Positions 22,813 to 31,711 of a stretch of DNA of 64,000 nt are shown in pieces. Source of the DNA: Panicum virgatum (lineage: Eukaryota; Streptophyta; Magnoliopsida; Poales; Poaceae); contig NC_053138.1 in the NCBI RefSeq assembly GCF_016808335.1, positions 54,342,951 through 54,406,950 of the forward strand. The letters are read 5' to 3'. Positions within the stretch are counted from its first letter, which is position 1. Each line of letters begins with the position of its first letter. The notes below the pieces were generated by a model. The model ran no database searches and had not been told where the DNA came from. It worked only from the letters and a program-made list of their open reading frames with translations. Position numbers and translations under genes: made by a program.

Positions 22813-23762
22813 CCTCTACACTTAGATGGTTCAATTCAGATTATTCCAAAACCTTATTAGTGGCAACAGATTGCTTATTGCTGCTGGCTGGCAATGTGCA
22901 ATGATGCTTGCTAGTGGGCAATGTCACCAGTTTGGCTGAAACAGGTTTTGAACGCCCCCTGCTTGTCAGTGTCAGTGTCGTTGTTTCTGCTGTCATTTAT
23001 GACGGGATGGTCGCCGGTGGCCAGAGCAACGTGACTACGGCCTCTGGTTCACTACGGCAAGGTTTGCCCGGGGCAATGAGCCAATGCGGCAATACCTAGT
23101 ATAGTTTGATGCTGGTTGCAGGGTTTCGCGAGATCACCGGTTGCTAGGTTTTTCTTTTTCCGCGTCCCTGCTGTGCAAGTTTAGTGAGCAATATTTTGCA
23201 TTTCTTGGTGGCGCAAAACTCTAATTCCTGCTTAAGCAAGCAGCGTATCTCATCCTCTCAAATTTGCCAGGCAGAGTTAAAAAAGCAGGAAGGCTATCAA
23301 TTTTCATCATTACATATAATTCTCCAACACCAAATTAACAACATTTTAAAACGGTATGTGGCAAAAAAAAGGACCTGTAGTGGATTTGCTTTTTTTTTCC
23401 TCCCCTAATCCCGACCTTCATGTTTAGCGTGGCTTCTCGAGTGCTGTATCGACAGGAAACGTCTTGCGAAGTTTGAAACGCGAATAAAATTTTTCAAAAG
23501 GAAATGAAAAAGGAAAACCCGTCCATGTTTCCTACAAACCTGATGACTGGCAACAGAGAGAAAAAAGAGAGCATCCTCTTGTTCCACCGATCGAATGGGA
23601 GTTGCAGGACAATGTTCATCAGGCTACTTAGTTACAGCACTGATCACCTCTCCTATCTAGCTAATCGGTGCTAAGAAGCCCTAATTTTGTGCTCCAAAAA
23701 CAACACCAGGCGACCATTCGATGAGGTAGCTAGAGACGCCAAAAGGAAACTCCCGCTGATCA
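22813..23762. other. Intergenic DNA and bHLH A 3' flank
   Basis: I see no gene here. The last 100-150 bases are probably the 3' UTR of the minus-strand bHLH-like gene A. The middle is AT-rich with homopolymer runs. Confidence 0.5.
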
Positions 23763-24441
23763 TCAGTAGATGCCGGCGATGTCCGCCCTGATGAGCTCCA
23801 GGACCTCCGGCGCCGCGGCGGCCGCGGTGACCGTGACCACGGCGGCGCCGCCGTGGCCGTGGCACACCACCGTGGCCACCAGCACCTCCACCCCGCGCCG
23901 GTGGAACGCCTCCAGCACGCGCGTCAGGGACCCGGGCCTCGGCAGCCGCGCGCAGAAGCACACGGTCCCGACGGCCACGGCCACCTCGGCGCGCGGCGCC
24001 GCGCCGGCGCCGGCGCGCCGCACCGCGCGGTACGTCTCCAGCACGCCCGCCGTCTCCTCCAGCACCTTCACCTGCTTCGCCGCCGCGTCCACGATCTCCT
24101 CCCGGCTCGCCGGCTGCACGCGCCGTCGCCGGCCATGGAATCCCCAAGAACGTCAAACAACAACGGAGAGAGAGGAAAATGATAAAACAAAAAAAAAGCT
24201 CGCCTTGCGCCACGGCGGCGCGCCGGCGGCGTTGCCAAGAACCGAGCAGGCAGGAGCACGGGCTCGCACTCACCCGGTTGGGGAGCAGGTCGTTGGGGAG
24301 CATCGCGCCCAGCTCGGCGAAGAGCGCGGACACGGTGCGCCGGTGCCCGCGCTGCCCCGCCCGCCGCCGCTCGCCCGCCGACGCCGACGCCCCCGCGGTG
24401 GCCAACGACAGGTCCAGCGGCAGCAACCCTCCTCCAGCCAT
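23763..24441 (-). CDS. bHLH-like transcription factor A with EAR-type motif
   Basis: Two exons, 24441-24274 (56 aa) and 24113-23763 (116 aa plus stop), give a 172-aa protein. The splice (AACCGG|GTGAGT to CGTGCAG|CCGG) is phase 0. The N-terminus has LPLDLSL, which fits the LxLxL EAR repression motif. Next come a basic stretch (ERRRAGQRGHRR) and helix 1 (TVSALFAELGAMLP). A loop crosses the intron, and helix 2 (SREEIVDAAAKQVKVLEE) follows. The basic region lacks the usual His-Glu-Arg spacing, so DNA binding may be atypical. The C-terminal part, about 80 aa rich in Val and Ala, resembles the ACT-like regulatory fold often found after bHLH domains. It is probably a nuclear regulator. The closest subfamily I can suggest is the bHLH95 type, with low certainty. 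A GCTTCT microsatellite lies just upstream of the start codon. Confidence 0.8.
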
Positions 24442-24445
24442 GGCT

Positions 24446-24475
24446 TCTGCTTCTGCTTCTGCTTCTGCAGGGCAG
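24446..24475. repeat. GCTTCT microsatellite upstream of bHLH A
   Basis: Four to five tandem CTTCTG units lie a few bases upstream of the start codon, so they fall in the presumed 5' leader of the minus-strand gene. Confidence 0.8.
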
Positions 24476-24798
24476 GCGGGCGCGTTTGATCTTGTCTTGA
24501 GGAGGCGGGGAAGAAGACACGGGGTGCTGCTGGCTAGTGGCCTTGGCGTGACATGGCGGCGTGTCGTGTCGGGGGTGTGTGCAGTGGCCATGTGATCGGC
24601 GACCAAAGTGTTGCGGCAGCTTTGGGTTGGTGGTGGGTAGCCGGGAATGGAAGCTGCAGCCGGCCTGTGGAGGGCGGCCGCAGAGGAGGGAGACCGGAGG
24701 AACCGCCTGCTTCGGGAAAGCGGTCAAGCGCAGGGTCTCCCTCCCCCTTCACAAGCGGACAAGGAGGAAGGCTGCTGGATTCAGAATCCGCATAACTT

Positions 24799-25144
24799 TC
24801 GGGGTGTTTAGTTGACGAAAATTTTTAGTATAAAGTTCACATCAAATATTTGATTAGATCTCGGAAGAGATTTTCGGGCACTAATTAAAAAACTAATTTC
24901 AGAACTCGCTTGGAAACTACGAGACGAATCTTTTGAAGCCTTTGACCGCATCATTAGCACATGTGGATTACTGTAGCACTTATGGCTAATCATGTACTAC
25001 TTAGGCTCAAAAGATTCGTCTCGTCGTATACATCTAAAATGTGCAATTAGTTTTATTTTTTAACTATATTTAATGCTCCATACATGTGTCTAAAGGTGAG
25101 GCAAAAAAATTTTGGGTGAAAATTTTTGGTAACTAAACGGGCTC
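24799..25144. mobile_element. MITE of the GTTTAGTT-terminus type
   Basis: The ends are inverted: CGGGGTGTTTAGTTGACGAAAA on the left, and GAGCCCGTTTAGTTACCAAAAA as the complement of the right end. Internal arms contain TACGAGACGAATCTTTTGA and CAAAAGATTCGTCTCGT. CTT occurs on both sides (24796-24798 and 25145-25147), a possible 3-bp duplication. It is not the canonical TWA of PIF/Harbinger, so the superfamily is left open. Confidence 0.6.
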
Positions 25145-25269
25145 CTTATTTTTTTTCTGTTTTTTTAATTTTTTGTTTCTGTTGATGAGGAGGACATATC
25201 AGTGCAATGGGGTTTGTTTGGGAGATCATGTTTTAAATCCTGATGTGGAACTGTGGGTATGGGAGAAAT

Positions 25270-25545
25270 TTTTCTTTTTCTTGTGAAATTTGTTTGGGAG
25301 TCTCAAGGCTGTGCCCCGGTTTTCTTTGATGGAGATCGATTTGACAGCCGGAGAGAGAGGAGGAGGCGTCTCTTCTCGGATGAGCGATCAGCTGAGCTTG
25401 CTTGTCAGGTTCAGACGAGCTCTGCTGCTGCTGGCAGAGAAAGGAGAAGCTGCTTTTGAATCTTGCATTGCCTTTCTTTTGGACTGTGCCTTTGTTGCCT
25501 TTTTGATAGGTTGCGGAGGTGGTCTGTAAACGGCTGGGAGCTTGG
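25270..25545 (+). repeat. Duplicated segment D, copy 1
   Basis: This closely resembles 26912-27210. Shared phrases are GTGAAATTTGTTTGGG, GATGGAGATCGATTTGACAGCC, CAGCTGAGCTTGCTTGTCAGG and TTTGTTGCCTTTTTGATAGGTTG. One frame is open for 79 codons here, but it breaks in the other copy. I do not recognise a product. It is probably a gene or transposon fragment amplified locally. Confidence 0.7.
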
Positions 25546-25831
25546 ATGAGTGCAATCAGCTGTTTGTTAATTCATATAGATTGACTTGCTGCACCTTGTC
25601 TTTTGTTTTATTGGAATTGTGTGTGCTCTATGCTTCTATGTACATTCCTTGTAACTTGGGTAGATCCCGAATGAAATAAACTTTGCATATCTAGTTCATT
25701 GCAAAGAAAGGGAGTCAATTTATTTGTAGAAAAAAAATATTTGTAGCAAGATGACAAATATAGGAGACCTTAGAAATGAAAATAATTGAATGAAATGCAT
25801 TGGCCTCAAAATTTTACTAGGGTCTTTTTTT

Positions 25832-25930
25832 TAGATTACGTAGTACAACCCAGAAACTCACAGCGCATGTACACTCACACCCCTACGAAGCATCTACGCA
25901 AACCCTAACCCTATGAGCATCTTCGAAGAT
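25832..25930. repeat. Unclassified dispersed repeat, copy 2
   Basis: This matches about 4661-4760: both contain TTTAGATTAC or TATAGATTAC, ACTCACA-GCATG and CACTCACAC-CCTA phrases in the same order. It is truncated relative to copy 1. The surrounding 25.55-26.50 kb holds no supported gene. Confidence 0.55.
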
Positions 25931-25993
25931 AGAGCCACAGAGTCTTATTTAGTTCCATAAACTTTCAAAGTTCAGGTTTGGGTTTGCGATCTA

Positions 25994-26263
25994 CTCCCTC
26001 CATCATGGTTCATGTAATGCATTTTGGTTTGTCTTGTCCTAAGTCAAACGGTTCTAAGTTTCACCAAATTTATAGAAAAAAAGAGTAATGATATTTTGAA
26101 TATTAAATTAAATAATTAGATCTTTTATAAAATATATTTTTATAATTAATTTATTTGATATGTTAGATCTTAATATTTTTCTCTATAAATTTGGTCAACT
26201 TAGACTGCTTTGATTTAGAACAAAGCAAAATGATTAAAGTTTCTTTATCATTTCAGGAGGGAG
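25994..26263. mobile_element. Stowaway MITE
   Basis: The 270-bp element begins CTCCCTCCATCATGG and ends TTTCAGGAGGGAG, with TA at 25992-25993 and 26264-26265. The AT-rich arms are complementary: CACCAAATTTATAGAAAAA pairs with TTTCTCTATAAATTTGGTC. Confidence 0.8.
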
Positions 26264-26499
26264 TATTAAATATTATGCCAGTCACGCGAGGTCATATCGT
26301 GACACCTCGGCTCACAGCTCCGACCTGTAATTGCCACCACGCTCACCTCATCGGGATGCTCTAGCCACGTATTGCAGGTTGATATGTGATGCGCTGGTTT
26401 GCAGTATATAATTTGTTATGTTTTAATTTATGATGGCGGCAAAATGTTCTATTATTCATTTGTTAAGTTTATGTGTTTTACTACCAACAACATTCATTT

Positions 26500-26911
26500 G
26501 TTAAAACCTTGCAAGAAGCCAGCCAAGGCTAGCCAATTTGCTGTTCATGCATGCATTATTCATGTTTTTTTACACAAAACACTATTTAGGTGTATACTGT
26601 TCTTGAGACAAGCCTTTGCATATTTAATCCATAATTCGTACTAAAAAATTTGCATGAATATAGGAAAAGCATAAACTACATATTTTAGGATTTTGTACAT
26701 GAAAAGATTCAAATTCTTTATTACTAGTTTACCATTTCAATTGGCTAGTACTAGTTTATCTTGTTCTTCATACTACCGGTAAAAATTTGATTTTATTGTC
26801 AAATTGTTTATTTCTTTTGTAAACTGGTTTCTTTCCATATCTGTCCATATATAGATGTAGTTCAAGGATCACACTGGTCCCAAAAATGCCTCCATAGAGG
26901 GTAGAAAAGAA
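26500..26911 (+). pseudogene. Decayed fragment of the SGF73-like gene, copy 1
   Basis: The segment starting CTTGCAAGAAGCCAGCCAAGG matches exon 4 of the SGF73-like gene at 17524-17569. Intron-like text follows in the same order (for example ATTTAATCCATAATTC). It ends with an exon-5-like piece (GATGTAGTTCAAGGATCACA ... GGGTAGAAAAG) that corresponds to 18182-18265. Frame is lost and the zinc-knuckle codons are interrupted. Because introns are retained, this arose by DNA duplication and not by retroposition. Confidence 0.75.
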
Positions 26912-27210
26912 CTGTGAAATTTGTTTGGGCGTCTCAATGGTGGTTTTCTTTGATGGAGATCGATTTGACAGCCAGAGGCAGGACTGGAGGAGCATCCATG
27001 CATGAGATTCTCTTCTCTGAATCTCTGATGAATTATTTAAAAAAAACTCTGATGAGTAATCAGCTGAGCTTGCTTGTCAGGTGCGGACGAGCTTTGCTGC
27101 TGCTGACATAGAAAGGAGAAGCTGCTTTTGAATTTTGCCTTTTCTTTTGGACTGTGCCTTTGTTGCCTTTTTGATAGGTTGTGGTGTCTGTGAACGGCTG
27201 GGAGCACATG
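26912..27210 (+). repeat. Duplicated segment D, copy 2
   Basis: Second copy of the unit at 25270-25545, joined directly to the exon-5-like end of the SGF73-like fragment. It carries a small insertion near 26975-27060 relative to copy 1 and several frame breaks. Confidence 0.7.
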
Positions 27211-27344
27211 GATGTATAATATATGTGATTATTTATGAGTACAAAGAATTGAAATACTAACTTAAAATCATCCTTGTACTATCGGTGTAGTTCCTTGACG
27301 CCGGCTCGTGGTATAGCGGGTCAGACCGGGTTCCGCTGCGCATT

Positions 27345-27890
27345 CTAACAAGCCGTATTTTGTGGGGGAAGTTATTTTCCATTGTTGCCCCTCTCCAACA
27401 GCATTCTAACAGAGTCAGACCGGATTTCGCTGCGCATTCTAACATTATTTGGGGGTAAATGCGTGAATTCAACATGCTTATATTTTGTGTTAATGTTCCT
27501 GAGACAAGCTTTTGCATGTTTAATCCATAATTCGTACTCAAAATTTTAATGAATATAGGAAAATCGTAAACTACATATTTATGAATTTCACACGTGAAAA
27601 AGGTTCAAATTCTTTATGAATTTACCATTTTGATTGGCCAGTTCTAGTTTATCTTGCTCTTCGTACTACCAGTAAACATTTGATTTTATTATCAAATTGT
27701 TTTTTTTTTGCTTTGTAAATTAATTTCTTTTCATATCTGTCCATATAGATGTGGTTCAGGGATCACACTGGTCCCACAAAGCTTCTATAGAAGGGTAGAA
27801 AAGTAAAGTAAAGTTGGCAAGTAATGGAATACATATACCCTTGTGTATACGGGCAAGAATTTCTGTTCTTATTTAGCTTACTGTTCATAC
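27345..27890 (+). pseudogene. Decayed fragment of the SGF73-like gene, copy 2
   Basis: Positions 27358-27395 (TTTTGTGGGGGAAGTTATTTTCCATTG) match intron 7 of the SGF73-like gene at about 19381. From about 27488 the text repeats copy 1 (GAGACAAGCTTTTGCAT, ATTTAATCCATAATTCGTACT). It then reaches an exon-5-like end (GATGTGGTTCAGGGATCACA, GGGTAGAAAAGTAAA) and the following intron start (AAGTAATGGAATACAT; compare 18279-18297). It is not coding. Confidence 0.7.
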
Positions 27891-28427
27891 ATAACCTGCT
27901 TTTTTCATGTGAAATATACATTCTTTCAGAGCTCTTGCAGAGCTCTGCTGTTTTACCGAATCAGAGGTTGCTTTGCAAAGGTTGTTTTCTTCCTAAAAGA
28001 AAAGGAAATAGACCCCAAGAGAAATGCTAAGCTGGAACAGGTAAAGAACCAAGATGATTCATGGAAAGAGAAATACTGCTAGATTTTGTGAAGCTTCAAG
28101 TGAACACAAGGGAGACTCCCCCGGCTTAAATTCCCAATTCTGAAATTTTGTATCCAAAGAACAAATAAATCACTCTTAAGTTTCAACATGAACGACACAA
28201 AAATAACGTTGTAGAATGAATGATCATCACAGTCACAGTGTTCATAAAGCTGTGCTTGGTTTCTGCTCATTTTGGTAGCAAAAGATGTGAATCAAACTAC
28301 TTGATCAATGTTTCTTCTGCTCTGCTCATCGTTCATCTATAAAAATTTGAATCTCTATCTTGTTACAAAAAAGGAGGGGCATTTGGCGACAACCCCAGGA
28401 GTGAATTTCACCGGTGCAAGGATGGCA
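27891..28427. other. Intergenic DNA
   Basis: No supported gene. The last 100 bases may be the 3' UTR of the bHLH B locus. Confidence 0.4.
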
Positions 28428-29120
28428 TCAGTTGATGCTGGCGATGTCAGCCCTGATCATCTCCACGACGTCCGGCGCCGCGGCGGCCGCGACGACCGCG
28501 GCGCCGCTTTCTTCGCCGCCGCCGCGGCGCGCCATCGTGGCCACCAGGACCCTCGCCCCGCGCCTCTCGAACGCCTCCACCACGCGCCTCAGCGCGCCGG
28601 CAGCCGCGCCGAGACGGTCACGGTCCCGCGGGACAGGGCCACCTCGCGCCGCCCGGGGCGGGCCGCGCTACAGCGCGCCTCCAGCGCCGCCGCCGTGCCC
28701 TCCAGCGCCCTCACCCGCGTCGTCGCCGCCTCCACGATCTTCTCCTGGGTCGCCCGCTGCGCGCCGCGCGCCGCGCGCCGCCGCCATCGATGGCCAGGGG
28801 AGAAAAAAAAGGCACAAATTAAAGCCGCCGCCATGGGGGCGCGGCGCAGCGCGGCGCCGTCGCCGGGAAACCGAGCGGCAAGAACATGGACGGAGTTGTT
28901 CACTCACCCGAGAGGTGGGGAGGCTGGGGAGCATGGCGCCCAGCTCGGCGTAGAGCGCGGACGCCCTGGCCCGGCGCCTGCGGTGGGCGTCCCTGTCCCG
29001 CCGCCGCCGCCGCTCAACCGCGGACTCCGCCGCCGTCACCGTTGCTGACGCGGGTGCGGCTACGGTCCTGTCCAGAGACAGCTCCAGCGGGAGCCCTTCT
29101 GCCGCCGCCGCCGCCGCCAT
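28428..29120 (-). pseudogene. bHLH-like gene B, frameshifted after helix 2
   Basis: This is a close paralogue of bHLH A with the same two-exon structure: exon 1 is 29120-28908 (71 aa) and exon 2 starts at 28756, phase 0. It keeps the LPLELSL motif (LxLxL), an Arg-rich basic region, ALYAELGAMLP and a helix 2 of QEKIVEAATTRVRALEG. In exon 2 a net loss of about 7 bases relative to gene A, around 28590-28600, brings a TGA into frame at 28591-28589. The predicted product has 126 aa and lacks the ACT-like tail. The tail still exists in another frame and ends ADIASIN before a TGA at 28430-28428. It may be a recent pseudogene, or a truncated protein that keeps the HLH and EAR motifs. Confidence 0.75.
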
Positions 29121-29886
29121 GGGAGGGTCGGGTCTTCCTCTCTTTTTTTTTTTTTTTGAAAAGATGCGGGTCTTCCTCTCTCGGTCGCCGATCTCTCGGT
29201 TTGCGAAGAAAGCTTTGGTCTTTGTCTCGAGAGAGAAGCAGTAGCAGGCTAGCGGCTGCGCTGCGTTGCCATGGCCATGGGTGCCAGTCGGGCGTGCAGC
29301 GCGCACGTGACCTTGCGCACGGCGAGGGGGAGAGGGAGAGGTCGGTGTCAGCTTTTGGTCGGTGGCGGTTTAGCCTGAAATGGAAACCGGGAGAGCTGCA
29401 ACTGCAGAAGCTCTTTTTTTGTGTGTTTTGTACTATAATCATTTTTAAGTTTTTTTTTAAATCCATTAACAAGACGTTTTTAGTGCTAGATTTACAAAAT
29501 AGTTTTAAAGTTGTAGATATTGATGCATTTTTTTAAAAAAAAAAGAAAAACTGAGCCGAAGTTAGTCAAGTTTAACTTACAACAAAACTAAAACGACTTT
29601 GTTAGAGATTGGAGATAGAAAGGGGTTGCCTAAAAGACATTGGGTTCATCATTTCTGGAACCACGCAGTACTATGGGTCTATTTGAGTGATCAAGTCATT
29701 AGCACTGTGTAATGGTTGATGAAGTGATTCATATTTTCATACTGAAACAACTTGAAAGCTGCATCAATCAAAATGTCGTTGGAAGAAACCATAAACTACA
29801 TGTATATGACAAACTATGATGCATATTGGAGAAAGAATATAAATTTGAGAATAAAAAAAACAAATTACATATAGGTATTCATATGA
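29121..29886. other. bHLH B upstream region and intergenic DNA
   Basis: The first 250 bases are the likely leader and promoter of bHLH B, with a T-run at 29146-29156. The rest is AT-rich and shows no gene. Confidence 0.4.
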
Positions 29887-30270
29887 ACAGTCCGCTCCCC
29901 GTGTCGTCCACAGGGCGACTCGGGCGGAACCGCCGCCACCGCCCCATCGCTCGGCCCCTCCGCTCTCTGCCCCACGCCGCCGCCGGAGAGCTCCGCCAAA
30001 AGCTCGTGCAGGCTTGAGGAAGGTGGCGGCTGGACGTTTTTACCTCCATTCTTCCTCTTCCTCCCTAGCCCCGCATTCCAATCTTGCTCATAAGCCACGG
30101 TGCCATGATGTTCCTCAGGCAGCTCGATGGCAATATGGATCCTCATTTCTCAATGGCAATCTTAGTCTTCTAGTTTTCTTTCTTGATTTTATAGTTTTCT
30201 TTCTTGTATTTGTAAAACTTCTCGTTCGAGGTTTAGAGTCTAAGAATTCTTATAGCTTTTTTTGGCTGTA
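29887..30270 (+). other. Isolated GC-rich patch of unknown origin
   Basis: An abrupt GC-rich block (29890-30030) sits in AT-rich surroundings. One frame reads through SSTGRLGRNRR and PHAAAGELRQKL, and a short minus-strand frame of 93 codons also exists. It could be the 5' end of a transposon or a captured gene piece. I recognise no family. Confidence 0.3.
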
Positions 30271-30529
30271 GTCATTCACATATAGATGATCAAGGCCGGA
30301 ACTTTTTCATAACCTAAAAAAAATAGGTATTTAGTTTGAAGATGTAATTTGAGTCTTCACTGGGTTTGTCAATGTCCAATTGTCCATCAACCATGTCGGC
30401 CTCATCCTCCCATGCGTAGAACAACACTAACCGTTGATGGGCCGGCAAAATAGCAGCCAGAACACTGATGCGCTCCATGGTGTGGTGTGACATGTGGGTT
30501 GTATATTTGATTATTATGGTTGTAAACTA

Positions 30530-30785
30530 CTCTCTCTGTTTTTATTTATGTCATATTAGGTTTGTCCTAAATCAAACTTGACAAATTTTGACCAAATTTA
30601 TAGAAAAAAATACTAACATTTACGATACCAAATTTTTTTCATTGAATCCATCATGAAGTACGTATTGATAGTGCATATGTTGGACAATATAATTGTTGCT
30701 ATATTTTTCTATACATTTGGTCAAAACTACTTAAATTTGACTTAAAACAAACCTAATACGACAATCTAAATAAAAACAGAGGGAG
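30530..30785. mobile_element. Stowaway MITE
   Basis: The 256-bp element begins CTCTCTCTGTTTTTATTTATG and ends CTAAATAAAAACAGAGGGAG, with TA at 30528-30529 and 30786-30787. The internal arms pair, for example GACCAAATTTATAGAAAAA with TTTTTCTATACATTTGGTC. Confidence 0.85.
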
Positions 30786-31711
30786 TAAAAAATATCCCAA
30801 GTACCCAACTATCTGGTTCACAAGACAAGCCACTACTGCAGAAACAAGAAAGTACAAGACCCTGGATACACAAGTGAATGAGCGTACGTATACACAAAAC
30901 TAGCAATAATATTCAGAACACATGTTTACAGTTGAGATGCTTAAGGTGGGTGAACACATGTATTTGCACACTTATAAGGGTTCACCTGCTCGACCAGTTG
31001 TTGACCTCCGATCCGTCCTCTGGTGCGCGTTCATCATCCACAGCTCCTCCACTTCCACACCATGGCCGGCAGCGCGAGCTCCGGCGATGAGCGGGGTGCG
31101 TGGGAGGCGGCCAGCACCGTGTTCCGCATCGCCAAGGTGTGCCTGTCGCTGGCGTCGGCCGTCATGACGGCCACCTCCAAGCAGTGCGCGTTCCGGCCGG
31201 GCGACGGCGGTGGCCTCGCCGCCGGCGCGGTCTCGTACAGCGACTTCGGCTCATTCCAGTAAGCTACGGCCATGGCGAGCTCCCACTGGAGGCAGATCGA
31301 TCGAAGGGCTCACCGTGTATGTGTATGTGTGTGCAGGTACGCGGCGGTGGCGAACCTGCTGTCGGCGGCGCTCCAGGGCGCGGCGATCTTCCTGGAGGTG
31401 GTCGGGAGGGGGCGGTGGGCCAAGACCGTGGAGCACGTCGACAAGCTCGCGCTGGCGCTCACGTCGACGGCCGCGCCGCTGCTGCTCGCCGTCGACGACA
31501 TCGGCTCGCCGGCGGCAGCGCACGAGCTTCGGCGGCAACAAGCTTGAGCTGGCGTCGTACGTCAACCTCTCCACGGTGGTCCTGGCCGCCGGCAACGAAG
31601 TCGTGAAGAAACTGACCACCACCACCAACGCCTCGTCGTCCCTCGCCGCCGCCGCCGCAGCCTCCTCTCCCACCGCTCCGGCCACCAACACCTTCACCTC
31701 CAACGCCTCCT

